From Terriglobia bacterium (GTDB lineage Bacteria > Acidobacteriota > Terriglobia > Bryobacterales > Bryobacteraceae): 39,862 nt of DNA. The notes under the pieces were generated by a model. That model was not told where the DNA came from. It searched no databases and saw only the letters and a list, made by a program, of their open reading frames with translations. Where the stretch lies: NCBI GenBank assembly GCA_021324185.1, contig JAJPJN010000124.1, positions 1-39,862 on the forward strand, in the 5' to 3' direction. Positions 1 to 7,105 of this stretch are shown piece by piece. How positions within the stretch are numbered: position 1 is the first letter of the stretch; the number at the start of each line of letters is the position of its first letter. The position numbers were made by a program, and so were the translations under genes.

Positions 1-834
1 AACATCGAAAGCCAGCACATCTCCCGGCTCGAGCAGCATCAGCTCGCCCACCTGAATCTGCTGGCGCGGCAAGCGCGCTTCCAGCTTGACCCGTGAGCTC
101 TGTATCAACTGGAACATCTGGGCTTCATGTTCGGGAGGCACCTCTGTTTTACTCGACAAGCGCTCGCGGTCGCGCTCGCGCAGAATCGCCTTCACCGCCG
201 TCGATGGCAGCACGATGTTGATCGCTCCGGCGCTTTCGCCCAAATGCGCCTCGACTTTGACCGCCAGGACGGTTTCAGCCAGGTTCATGGCCTGCAAGAA
301 TTGCGCCTCTGTCCCTACCGAGACCAGAGCAAAATCGAGGTGCGCGAGATGTTTCCAGGCTTCGCTCAGGTCGTGGGCCAGAATACGGAACAGGTTTTCG
401 AGCAAACTTTGCTCAATTTCGGTGAGTTTGCGCTGAATCGGCTGCGTGGGCTTGGCAGTTCCGCCGAGAAGTATCTCAAGGATAGGAAAAGTCAGAGACG
501 GATTTACTTCTAGAATCGCGTTACCGGTATAAGGCTGGATCCCAAAGCAGGCAATGGAAGTGCAGGCCGGCAGGCGTTCCAGAAACTCGCCGTAAGAGAT
601 TTGTAGAATGCCGCCCAGATTGAGCGAAACATAACTACGCAGATAGGCGGAAAGGCTGGAGGTGGCGCTACGGGCGAAATTTTCATATAGCATCTGGATG
701 CTGCGCAGATGCGGCCGCGGCAGGCGGTCGGGCCGGGTCGCGTCGAAGCGATGGAAAGCCGGCCGGGGAGCGGGCTGCTCCGGAGTTTCGGCCGCTGGGG
801 TGGAGATTCCGTTTTCGGCAACGGATTCGCTCAT
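1..834 (-). CDS. fliM: Flagellar switch protein FliM (partial, C-terminus beyond window edge)
   Basis: FliM forms the middle of the C-ring switch complex between FliG and FliN and sets rotation direction. The reading frame is open for 278 codons from an ATG at 834 down to base 1. It shows the FliM core: an ENFARS and SLSAYLRSYV segment near residues 50-65, a GEFLERLP segment, LTFPILEILLGG near residues 115-125, and INIVLPS near residue 205. About 50 residues of the C-terminal SpoA-like domain are missing. Two oddities are visible. The N-terminus lacks the EIDALL-type peptide that binds phospho-CheY in many FliMs, and the GGxG loop reads GGTA. It is transcribed divergently from flbD-motA-motB. 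No clear Shine-Dalgarno precedes the ATG, and a sigma-54-like element ends only 13 nt upstream. Identity is secure; the start is less so. Confidence 0.93.
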   Translation of the reverse strand, partial: MSESVAENGISTPAAETPEQPAPRPAFHRFDATRPDRLPRPHLRSIQMLYENFARSATSSLSAYLRSYVSLNLGGILQISYGEFLERLPACTSIACFGIQPYTGNAILEVNPSLTFPILEILLGGTAKPTQPIQRKLTEIEQSLLENLFRILAHDLSEAWKHLAHLDFALVSVGTEAQFLQAMNLAETVLAVKVEAHLGESAGAINIVLPSTAVKAILRERDRERLSSKTEVPPEHEAQMFQLIQSSRVKLEARLPRQQIQVGELMLLEPGDVLAFDV

Positions 835-846
835 GCCGGATACAAA

Positions 847-863
847 GCAATTGGAGCGCCAAT
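847..863 (-). promoter_or_regulatory. Candidate sigma-54 -24/-12 element upstream of fliM
   Basis: On the minus strand this reads TTGG-CGCT-CCAA-TTGC. It keeps the GG-N10-GC spacing and matches 9 of 11 positions of the TGGCACG-N4-TTGC core. Transcription would begin almost at the fliM ATG, so the RNA would be nearly leaderless, which is unusual and lowers confidence. The same DNA read on the plus strand (851-867) is a poorer 8-of-11 match facing flbD. Confidence 0.3.
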
Positions 864-964
864 CGCATTGGACCCAGACATGCTACTTCGCCTGGAGATA
901 GCAAGCGAGCGCACAGCCCGATTCATGGACATGGTGCGCGATGCAATGAACGAGTGATCGCCCG

Positions 965-1213
965 ATGATTCTCTTGACCCGGCTCAACCGCGTACCCCTG
1001 GTAGTCAACTCCGACCTGATCGAGCACATTGAAGTGACGCCCGATACCGTGGTCGCATTGACCACCGGCCAGAAAATTCTGGTGTTAGAAACTGCCGAAG
1101 AGATTATTGACAAGGTGGTGCGCTTCCGCCGCCGGATCCTGTCCGGCGATAGTGACCCTACGGCAGCAGTCATGCGGCCCGGTCCCGCCAAGCGGAGGGA
1201 TCCGGCTGGTTAA
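965..1213 (+). CDS. flbD: FlbD family flagellar protein
   Basis: This 82-residue protein matches the short FlbD family that sits at the head of flagellar motor operons in Gram-positives, spirochaetes and Acidobacteriota. The family signature is visible in the first 60 residues: a MILLTRLN start, a VVNSDLIEHIE segment, and a TxxTG stretch followed by the helix ETAEEIIDKVVRFRR. The last 20 residues are an Arg/Pro-rich tail. Its biochemical role is poorly defined; it is not the unrelated Caulobacter sigma-54 activator that shares the name. Its stop lies two bases before motA, so it heads a tight flbD-motA-motB unit. The ATG is the only good start for the family alignment, although the ribosome-binding site is weak. 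Confidence 0.85.
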   Translation: MILLTRLNRVPLVVNSDLIEHIEVTPDTVVALTTGQKILVLETAEEIIDKVVRFRRRILSGDSDPTAAVMRPGPAKRRDPAG

Positions 1214-1215
1214 TT

Positions 1216-2067
1216 ATGAACTCGACCCGGGATTCAAAACAGATCCGGCGCAAGCCGGATATGGCGAGCTTTTTCGGCGTCGGGCTGGCGCTTCTGGGTA
1301 TTCTCGGCGGGTTGAAACTCGAGGGCGGCCGGCTTGGCGATGTGGCGCAACTGACAGCCGCCATCATTGTGCTGGGCGGCACTGCCGGAGCAGTCATGGT
1401 GACCACGCCGCTTGCGACCTTGCGGGCCTCTCTGCGGGCGCTTCCGGCTGTGTTTTCCGAACAGACCGCTGCGCCTGGCGTGGTGATCGACGAAATTCTG
1501 ACGCTTGCCACTAAGGCGCGCAAAGGCGGTCTGGTCTCGCTTGAAAACGACGCCCTGCAGATTGCGGACCCGTTTTTAAGAAAAGCCCTGCTGCTGTGTG
1601 TGGATGGAGTCGACTTACAGGATGTGCGCCGGATTATGGAGCTCGAGCTCGATCTCATCGAGCGCAACGGAGAAGCGGAAGCTAAGGTGTTTGAAGCCGC
1701 CGCCGGATTCGCTCCGACCATCGGCATCATCGGCGCTGTGCTGGGGCTGATTCAGGTGATGAAGCATCTTGAGGATATCGAGGCTGTGGGGCACGGTATT
1801 GCGGTGGCATTCGTCGCTACTGTTTATGGTGTTTCGGCTGCCAACCTCCTGCTGTTGCCTGCGGCTAACAAACTGAAGGCGCGATTGCACCAGACGGTCG
1901 AGTTGAAGGAACTCATGCTCGAGGGGACAATCGCCATTGCCGAAGGATTAAACCCGAAGCTGATCAGCGCCAAGCTGGACGCCTACCGGCAGGCCCATCC
2001 AGAGGTCAAGCCCGCCGCAAACCGGCGCGTGGAACCGATATCTTCGAGGCCGGCGAACGTCGCATGA
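1216..2067 (+). CDS. motA: Flagellar motor stator protein MotA
   Basis: MotA is the inner-membrane stator subunit that couples ion flow to torque on FliG. The 283-residue product has the expected four membrane segments: a hydrophobic pair at about residues 15-60 and a C-terminal pair at about 165-215. The prolines important for conformational coupling are visible as Pro167 in FAPTIGIIG and Pro215 in LLLLPAANK. The charged cytoplasmic loop lies between the two pairs and contains DLQDVRRIMELELDLIERN near residues 135-155. A second possible start at residue 16 (MASFFGVG) would remove a basic extension of 15 residues. The gene overlaps motB by 4 bp (ATGA), indicating translational coupling. Whether the motor uses H+ or Na+ cannot be told from MotA alone. 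Confidence 0.95.
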   Translation: MNSTRDSKQIRRKPDMASFFGVGLALLGILGGLKLEGGRLGDVAQLTAAIIVLGGTAGAVMVTTPLATLRASLRALPAVFSEQTAAPGVVIDEILTLATKARKGGLVSLENDALQIADPFLRKALLLCVDGVDLQDVRRIMELELDLIERNGEAEAKVFEAAAGFAPTIGIIGAVLGLIQVMKHLEDIEAVGHGIAVAFVATVYGVSAANLLLLPAANKLKARLHQTVELKELMLEGTIAIAEGLNPKLISAKLDAYRQAHPEVKPAANRRVEPISSRPANVA

Positions 2068-2882
2068 GACGCAGCAAACCAGGCGGCGCTCACGACAACC
2101 ACGAACGCTGGCTGCTTTCCTACGCCGATTTCATTACGCTGCTGTTTGCTTTTTTTGTGGTACTGTTCGCCTCTACTCAAACCGATAAGCGCAGGGCAAA
2201 AGCAGTTTCTGCCGCCGTCGATCGCGCCTTACGCAATGGCACATTTACGACACAAGTGGCCTCCATGCTCGGAGGAGAAACGAAATCCAAACAGCAGGGC
2301 AGCCACGCGCAGACGCAACCGGCTCCGGCCGAAACCCGCGACCCTCCGGCAGCATTGCCTCATCTCAAAGAGCATCCCGATCTGAAAAAAGCCATGGACG
2401 TGCTCGCCGGAGAGCTTCAGCAGGAGATCAAAGATCAGAAATTGAAGCTGCGGCTGGAGCAGCGCGGGCTGGTGATCAGCCTGGCGGAAGGCGCCTTCTT
2501 CGATTCCGGTGAAGATGCGATCAAGCCCGCCGGTTACCCGATTGTGGAGAAGCTCGCGCGCGTGCTACGCGGATTGCCGAACCAGGTGCAGCTCGAGGGG
2601 CATACCGATTCTGTGCCCATCAGTAATTCACGTTTCCATGACAACTGGGATCTTTCGGCAGCGCGCAGCATTGCCATGCTACGGCTGCTCACGCAGCGAT
2701 TCAATATCCCGGAACAGCGCCTGGCCGTAGTCGGATACGCAGACAAAAACGCGCGCGATGCGGAGCAGACACCCGAACAACGAGCTCGCAACCGCCGCGT
2801 GGACATCGTGGTTGTGACTGAGGAGGGGGCGAACACGATGGAGCCGCCGGATGCAAACCTCGCCGGCGCAAAGAAAAACTAG
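2064..2882 (+). CDS. motB: Flagellar motor stator protein MotB
   Basis: MotB anchors the stator to peptidoglycan and carries the ion-binding aspartate. The 272-residue product has a short cytoplasmic N-terminus, then one membrane helix starting at WLLSYADFITLL. Asp22 in that helix corresponds to the essential proton-binding Asp32 of E. coli MotB. A linker of about 100 residues rich in Lys, Gln, Ala and Pro follows, and then an OmpA-like peptidoglycan-binding domain at about residues 140-255. That domain includes EGHTDSVPI and NWDLSAARS and ends with RARNRRVDIVV. The gene overlaps motA by 4 bp. Its stop codon lies inside the predicted sigma-28 promoter of the next gene, so fliC is likely transcribed separately. 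Confidence 0.96.
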   Translation: MRRSKPGGAHDNHERWLLSYADFITLLFAFFVVLFASTQTDKRRAKAVSAAVDRALRNGTFTTQVASMLGGETKSKQQGSHAQTQPAPAETRDPPAALPHLKEHPDLKKAMDVLAGELQQEIKDQKLKLRLEQRGLVISLAEGAFFDSGEDAIKPAGYPIVEKLARVLRGLPNQVQLEGHTDSVPISNSRFHDNWDLSAARSIAMLRLLTQRFNIPEQRLAVVGYADKNARDAEQTPEQRARNRRVDIVVVTEEGANTMEPPDANLAGAKKN

Positions 2883-2899
2883 AAAACGGCCGCCGATAT
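2873..2899 (+). promoter_or_regulatory. Predicted sigma-28 (FliA) promoter of the flagellin gene
   Basis: GAAAAACT at 2873-2880 is followed after 11 bases by GCCGATAT at 2892-2899. The -10 part matches the FliA consensus GCCGATAA at 7 of 8 positions and the spacing is exactly the consensus. The -35 part keeps the AAA of TAAA. Predicted transcription would start near 2906, giving a leader of about 64 nt before the fliC ATG at 2970. A weaker alternative (TAAAGCTG-N10-CCGGAAAA, 2923-2948) lies closer to the gene. Confidence 0.5.
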
Positions 2900-2969
2900 G
2901 CGACAAGACTGCAGTGGCTGAGTAAAGCTGCTCCGGTTACCCGGAAAAATTTCAATATCAGGAAAGAAA

Positions 2970-4472
2970 ATGATCTCACTTCAGACAAACGTCAACGCAC
3001 TCGACGCACTCAGGAATCTGAGTACCGATAACGCGGCGCAGGGCAAAACCATCCAGCAACTCAGCTCCGGTTATCGCATTAACAGCAGCGGCGACGACGC
3101 AGCCGGCTTAGCGGTTGCAAACGGCTATGCAAACCAGATCACGCAGTTGACGCAGGGCGTCAATAATGCCAATGACGGTATTGCGCAGTTACAAATCATT
3201 GATGGCGGATTGAGCAATATTTCGAATATTCTCAACCGCATGCAGACACTGGCGACGGAGTCGGCCTCGGGAACGTTCACAGGCAACCGCTCCACCCTGA
3301 ACCAGGAGTACCAGAATCTGATCGGTGAAATCACGCGCCAGGCAACCAATATCGGCCTGAACGCGGGCGGGACGTTCAACAGCAAGCTGAACGTATTCAT
3401 CGGTGGTTCGAGTTCTGCCAGCATAGCGGCGGTGAATATCGACCTGAGCGGTACGAGCAGTGCGGTCGATGCCGCCAGCCTGGGGCTGTCCGGCACGGAC
3501 GTGCTCGGCGGAACCGTGGGCGGCGTGGGCTTCAGCGGCAACGCGGTGCGGCTTGATAACCCCGCGACCTCGTTTCTAGCCAACTCCACTCAAACCTACA
3601 CCTTCAACTACACCGATTCGAGCGGCAACACGCAATCGCGCAGCGTCGTCTTAGCGGGCGGGACCAGCGGCATCAACGGTACCGCAGTCATTAACCAGCT
3701 CAACAACGGCCTGACGGGCACTGGCATTACAGCCTCCATCAATTCCAGCAACGGCACAGTGCAGTTCACCAGCTCGGGTCAGTTCACGGCGGGTGTAGCA
3801 GCCGCGGTGGGCGGCGGGACCTCAACCGTAACCGCAGCCGCCACACTGGTCAACACCTCGCAGTACAACCTCACGAGCAACTTCACCGCCGTAAGCGCCG
3901 GCACCGAGAAATTCACCATCAGCGACGGCACGCATACTGCGAACATCAGTCTGACGAGCGCGAATGCCGGCAGCCTTTCCGCAGCGGTTCAGACAATCAA
4001 TGCCAGTCTGACTGCCGCCGGGATGAGTGATGTTTCGGCTCTCGAGACGGGTGACAATACTACCGGTATTTCGCTGCAGGGTGCTGCCAACTTTAGCGTT
4101 ACCGAATATCAGTTGGCCACTACCGGCGGGCTCTTCACCGCGGTCGGCGGCCAGGCGGTTACCGCGCCCGTGAGTGGCGGAACAGCCGGCACGGATGCGC
4201 AGGCTGCCATTACGGCGATCGCGACGGCTATCCAGAACCTGGGATTGGTTCAGGGCCGTGTCGGCGCTGGTGAAAACCAGTTGAACTACGCCGTCGGCCT
4301 GGCGCAGTCGCAGATCACGAACTTCTCGACGGCGGAAGGCGACATCAAGGATGCCGATGTGGCGACGCAGGCCTCCAATCTGACTCGTGACCAGGTGCTC
4401 GAGCAGACCGCAGTTGCCGCTCTGGCGCAAGCAAACTCAATGCCGCAAGCGGTATTGAAACTGCTGCAATAA
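2970..4472 (+). CDS. fliC: Flagellin
   Basis: This is the filament subunit, exported through the flagellar type III channel and polymerised under the FliD cap. The 500-residue product has the two conserved terminal coiled-coil domains. The N-terminal D0/D1 (residues 1-140) includes SLQTNVNALDAL, LSSGYRINSSGDDAAGLA and ITRQATNIGLN. The C-terminal D1/D0 (about 410-500) includes RVGAGENQLNYA and ends TAVAALAQANSMPQAVLKLLQ-like. The central 270 residues form a variable, Ser/Thr/Gly/Asn-rich surface domain with no cysteine. A ribosome-binding site AGGAAAG lies 3 nt before the ATG. The gene appears to be its own unit, between a sigma-28-type promoter and a strong terminator. It is the only flagellin gene in the window. 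Confidence 0.97.
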   Translation: MISLQTNVNALDALRNLSTDNAAQGKTIQQLSSGYRINSSGDDAAGLAVANGYANQITQLTQGVNNANDGIAQLQIIDGGLSNISNILNRMQTLATESASGTFTGNRSTLNQEYQNLIGEITRQATNIGLNAGGTFNSKLNVFIGGSSSASIAAVNIDLSGTSSAVDAASLGLSGTDVLGGTVGGVGFSGNAVRLDNPATSFLANSTQTYTFNYTDSSGNTQSRSVVLAGGTSGINGTAVINQLNNGLTGTGITASINSSNGTVQFTSSGQFTAGVAAAVGGGTSTVTAAATLVNTSQYNLTSNFTAVSAGTEKFTISDGTHTANISLTSANAGSLSAAVQTINASLTAAGMSDVSALETGDNTTGISLQGAANFSVTEYQLATTGGLFTAVGGQAVTAPVSGGTAGTDAQAAITAIATAIQNLGLVQGRVGAGENQLNYAVGLAQSQITNFSTAEGDIKDADVATQASNLTRDQVLEQTAVAALAQANSMPQAVLKLLQ

Positions 4473-4486
4473 ACGTTCAAAGAACG

Positions 4487-4512
4487 GGGCCGGCCGTAAC
4501 GCCGGCCCTTTT
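4487..4512 (+). terminator. Rho-independent terminator after fliC
   Basis: GGGCCGGC (4487-4494) pairs perfectly with GCCGGCCC (4501-4508) around a 6-nt loop and is followed at once by TTTT. It lies 14 nt past the flagellin stop codon. Confidence 0.85.
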
Positions 4513-4519
4513 AGCTAGT

Positions 4520-4542
4520 CCAGCCGCAAGGCTGGGCGTTTT
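4520..4542 (+). terminator. Second tandem hairpin terminator with GCAA tetraloop
   Basis: CCAGCC (4520-4525) and GGCTGG (4530-4535) form a 6-bp stem closed by a GCAA loop, which is a GNRA-type stable tetraloop. A TTTT run follows at 4539-4542. It lies 8 bases after the first terminator and would back it up, isolating the very highly expressed flagellin unit from fliD. Confidence 0.6.
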
Positions 4543-4544
4543 GG

Positions 4545-4563
4545 TTGGTCCGGCAATTGCCGG
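4545..4563 (+). promoter_or_regulatory. Candidate sigma-54 element overlapping a 14-bp palindrome before fliD
   Basis: TGGTCCG-GCAA-TTGC (4546-4560) matches the sigma-54 core TGGCACG-N4-TTGC at 9 of 11 positions with GG-N10-GC intact. The -12 half lies inside a perfect palindrome CCGGCAATTGCCGG (4550-4563). Transcription would start near 4572, only about 7 nt before the fliD ATG. The palindrome could instead be a protein-binding site or a third small hairpin. Confidence 0.35.
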
Positions 4564-4578
4564 ATAATTGCTTAGAAT

Positions 4579-5925
4579 ATGGGATCCACTTCCGTCACGC
4601 CGTTCACCGGCAGCAGCGCTTTCGCCGCTCAACTGCAAACGGTCATTCAAACCGCCGTATCCCGAGCCTCGGCGCCGTTAACCCAACTCCAAACCCAGCA
4701 GAATGCGCTCCAATCGCAACAAAGCGAGATCCAAAACATCCAGAGCGACTTTAATGCTCTCCAGTCGGCCATCACGTCTCTCAATAGCGCGGTCCAAAGC
4801 AATGGAATGGCGGCTCAGGTCAGCAACTCGACCGTGGCGAGCGCAAACGTAAGCAATGGCGCTCTGAGCGGAACGTACACAGTGAATGTGACGAGCCTCG
4901 GCAGCCAGGCCAGTGCCATCAGTGAGAATTCTCTGCCCACCGTCACCGATCCTTCAACCCAAAGCATCGATACGGCCAGTTCCTACACGCTGACGGTTGA
5001 AGGGCAATCCTACACCATCCAGCCTGCCGGCAATACGCTGGACGCGCTCGTTTCGGCCATCAATAACAGCGGCGCAAATGTGCAGGCCACCGTGGTCAAC
5101 GTTGGCAGCAATAATGCGCCGGATTACCGCTTGACCATTCAAGCCAACGATTACGTGCCCACTACCATTCAACTTAACGACGGGACCAATAACCTGCTAC
5201 AGGCAATGGATCCCGGATCCTACGTTCAGTATCAGGTCAACGGCGAACCGGCTAGCCCAATCAACGCAACATCGCGGCAGGTCACCGTATCACCGGGAGT
5301 GAATGTGACGCTGCTTGGCGCCGGTACAACGAACATCACCGTGGCAGCCAGCACGGCCGCTATTTCGAACGCATTGAATACCTTCGTCACCGATTACAAC
5401 AATCTGGCCGCAGAGCTCGAGAAAAACCGCGGAAAAAACGGCGGCGCCTTATCCGGGCAGAGCATTGTATATGAGCTGCAGAATCAGTTGCAGATGCTGG
5501 TGCAGTATAGCGGCGGCAGTGGCTCAGTGACATCGCTTGCAGACATCGGCCTCTCGTTTGATTCCAGCGGAAATCTGCAATTTGATTCCAGTGCGCTCAG
5601 CGCCGATAGCGCCTCGAGCGTGTTGAATTTTTTCGGAAGTACCTCGAACAGCGGATTTCTGCAAAACGCCAACAATGTGTTGAACAGCGTCACGGACCCG
5701 TCCACCGGCACGCTCACCGATGCCAATCAGTCCTTGACCAGCCAACTGACGCAAATCGGCGCGCAGATTACGAGCGAGCAAACGTCCATCTCGAATTTGC
5801 AGCAGAAGCTGGCGACCCAGATGGCCAATGCCGACGCGGCTATCTCATCCTTAGAACAGCAGGTCACAGAAATTACCGACCTGTTTACCAGCATGCAGCA
5901 GCAATCGAGAAGTATCAGCGGATGA
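4579..5925 (+). CDS. fliD: Flagellar filament capping protein FliD
   Basis: FliD forms the pentameric cap that folds flagellin at the filament tip. The 448-residue product starts with the typical FliD_N region, a long Gln-rich helix (TQLQTQQNALQSQQSEIQ at about residues 35-52) followed by a short FNALQSAI segment. The middle is a Ser/Thr/Asn-rich beta domain (about 85-260). The C-terminal FliD_C region contains TFVTDYNNLAAELEKN at about residue 270 and ends in a long coiled coil (about 390-448). The length is close to that of typical FliD proteins. The start has no clear Shine-Dalgarno. The placement directly after fliC and before a small helical protein is the usual filament cap/chaperone order. 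Confidence 0.94.
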   Translation: MGSTSVTPFTGSSAFAAQLQTVIQTAVSRASAPLTQLQTQQNALQSQQSEIQNIQSDFNALQSAITSLNSAVQSNGMAAQVSNSTVASANVSNGALSGTYTVNVTSLGSQASAISENSLPTVTDPSTQSIDTASSYTLTVEGQSYTIQPAGNTLDALVSAINNSGANVQATVVNVGSNNAPDYRLTIQANDYVPTTIQLNDGTNNLLQAMDPGSYVQYQVNGEPASPINATSRQVTVSPGVNVTLLGAGTTNITVAASTAAISNALNTFVTDYNNLAAELEKNRGKNGGALSGQSIVYELQNQLQMLVQYSGGSGSVTSLADIGLSFDSSGNLQFDSSALSADSASSVLNFFGSTSNSGFLQNANNVLNSVTDPSTGTLTDANQSLTSQLTQIGAQITSEQTSISNLQQKLATQMANADAAISSLEQQVTEITDLFTSMQQQSRSISG

Positions 5926-5935
5926 CAAGTTTTCA

Positions 5936-6184
5936 ATGAACGCCGAAACCACGCGCCAGAAGCTTTTTGCCGCCATTCGGGAAGACCGGTTTGAACGGAT
6001 TTCTCAAATTGCGGCCGAATACCGGGACCGCGCCGCCGAAATGCAGGCCGAGCCGCTCGAAGATGTCCTCCGCCCGCTCAACGAAGCTCTGCGCTATCTG
6101 CGCGCGGTGAGGGCGCACCAGTCGGCCCGGTTTCAAAAGCTCGCGACAGATGCCTTATACCTGAAATACGAAAGGGCAGGTTAA
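5936..6184 (+). CDS. Small helical protein downstream of fliD, possible FliT-like chaperone
   Basis: An 82-residue, highly charged and apparently all-helical protein starts 10 nt after the fliD stop. It has no membrane segment, signal peptide or cysteine. Residues 5-40 and 45-78 could form two amphipathic helices (examples: FERISQIAAEYRDRAAE and LNEALRYLRAVRAHQ). I do not recognise a named family. Its position is where fliS or fliT chaperone genes normally sit, and the size and helicity suit a FliT/FlgN-type chaperone. It lacks the features of FliS that I would expect. The function is therefore an inference from context only. Confidence 0.6.
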   Translation: MNAETTRQKLFAAIREDRFERISQIAAEYRDRAAEMQAEPLEDVLRPLNEALRYLRAVRAHQSARFQKLATDALYLKYERAG

Positions 6185-6290
6185 GTCCCGTCCTGGTCCA
6201 TTCGTGTCAAAAGTTCGGCGCTGTTGTTCCAATCTGACAAAATCTTGACGCGTAGCATGCGCTGAAGCCCGCAAATGGCGCGCTTCGGCT

Positions 6291-6307
6291 CTGGCAAGCC
6301 GGTTGCC
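6291..6307 (+). promoter_or_regulatory. Candidate sigma-54 promoter of the flgB-fliJ operon
   Basis: TGGCAAG-CCGG-TTGC (6292-6306) matches the sigma-54 core TGGCACG-N4-TTGC at 10 of 11 positions with the correct spacing. It lies in the 142-base gap before flgB, which heads the long rod/MS-ring/export operon. A sigma-54 activator is encoded at the far end of that operon. The predicted transcript start is near 6318, only 9 nt before the flgB ATG and inside the apparent ribosome-binding site GGAG (6314-6317). That is atypical and the main reason for caution. Confidence 0.5.
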
Positions 6308-6326
6308 TAAGCAGGAGTGCATAGCC

Positions 6327-6668
6327 ATGCTTGACCCTATTGCCGGAACACTGGAGCACTTTATGACGCTGGTCAGCGCGCGTCAGAAGCTGGTCGCGTC
6401 CAATATTGCCAACGCGGATACTCCGGGGTACAAGACGCAGGATATCGATTTTCAGGCCGAACTCCGCAATGCAACCGCCAACCTCCCGCCTGTACCCTCC
6501 GAAGTGAGTGGATTACGGGTGAAGAACGACGGGAACAACGTCGACTTGGACCGCGAAGCGCGTCTGCTGGCTGAAAATGCTCTTCGCTTCAATATCGCGT
6601 CGAATCTGCTTCGTTCCCAGATAAAGATCGTGCGTATGGCGATAGAAGGAGGTAACACCAGTTCGTGA
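6327..6668 (+). CDS. flgB: Flagellar proximal rod protein FlgB
   Basis: FlgB is the most basal rod subunit, joining the MS-ring/FliE to the FlgC-FlgF-FlgG rod. The 113-residue product has the family N-terminus LEHFMTLVSARQKLVASN followed by IANADTPGYKTQDIDF, the hallmark of the rod/hook family. The C-terminal helix (NALRFNIASNLLRSQIKIVRMAI) packs with the N-terminal one. I start it at the ATG at 6327, because GGAG lies 9 nt upstream and the alignment begins there. A TTG at 6303 in the same frame would fall inside the candidate sigma-54 -12 element. The stop overlaps the flgC start by 4 bp. Confidence 0.95.
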   Translation: MLDPIAGTLEHFMTLVSARQKLVASNIANADTPGYKTQDIDFQAELRNATANLPPVPSEVSGLRVKNDGNNVDLDREARLLAENALRFNIASNLLRSQIKIVRMAIEGGNTSS

Positions 6669-7102
6669 GCCTGTTTTCAAGTATCGACGTGAGCGCCTCC
6701 GGCATGTCGGCCGAGCGCCAGCGCGCCGAGGTGCTGGTCGAAAACATTGCCAATGCGGAGACCACACGCACCGCTGAAGGCGGCCCGTACCGGCGTCGCG
6801 ACGTAGTCTTTGAAAGCGCGCCTGTGTCCTCCCAGTTTTCATCCGAATTGGGCGCGCAATTAAACGGTCAGACGTTAGGAGTGAAAGTATCGCAGCTCGT
6901 GGTCGACAACAGCGAGCCCAGCCGCCGCTACATGCCCGGCCATCCGGACGCCGACAAAGACGGCTACGTCCTGTTTCCTCATGTCAATCCGGCGGAAGAC
7001 ATGGTCGATCTGCTGGGTGCTTCCCGTTCCTATCAGGCAAACGTGTCGGCTATTTCGGCAGTGAAAGACATGATCCAGCGATCTATCGATCTATTCCGCT
7101 AA
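6665..7102 (+). CDS. flgC: Flagellar proximal rod protein FlgC
   Basis: FlgC is a rod subunit exported by the flagellar type III system. The 145-residue product starts with a GTG that overlaps the flgB stop and is preceded by a strong AAGGAGG (6646-6652). It has the family signatures SGMSAERQRAEVLVENIANAETT near residues 12-34, PYRRRDVVFE, and DPDGYV-like DADKDGYVLFPHVNPAEDM near residues 96-114. The C-terminal helix is RSYQANVSAISAVKDMIQRSIDL. The length is normal. It is followed after 3 nt by fliE. Confidence 0.95.
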   Translation: MSLFSSIDVSASGMSAERQRAEVLVENIANAETTRTAEGGPYRRRDVVFESAPVSSQFSSELGAQLNGQTLGVKVSQLVVDNSEPSRRYMPGHPDADKDGYVLFPHVNPAEDMVDLLGASRSYQANVSAISAVKDMIQRSIDLFR

Positions 7103-7105
7103 TCT

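Noticed and set aside
709-957. Plus-strand open frame ending 7 nt before flbD
   Set aside because: Its first half is antisense to fliM, and the free part encodes only about 25 residues from an internal ATG without a ribosome-binding site.
2915-2935. Sigma-54-like TGGCTGA...GCTGC before fliC
   Set aside because: The GG to GC distance is 9 or 12, not 10, and a much better sigma-28 site lies nearby.
6303-6326. TTG start giving FlgB eight extra residues
   Set aside because: It lies within the candidate -12 element and adds residues absent from other FlgB proteins. The ATG at 6327 has GGAG upstream.
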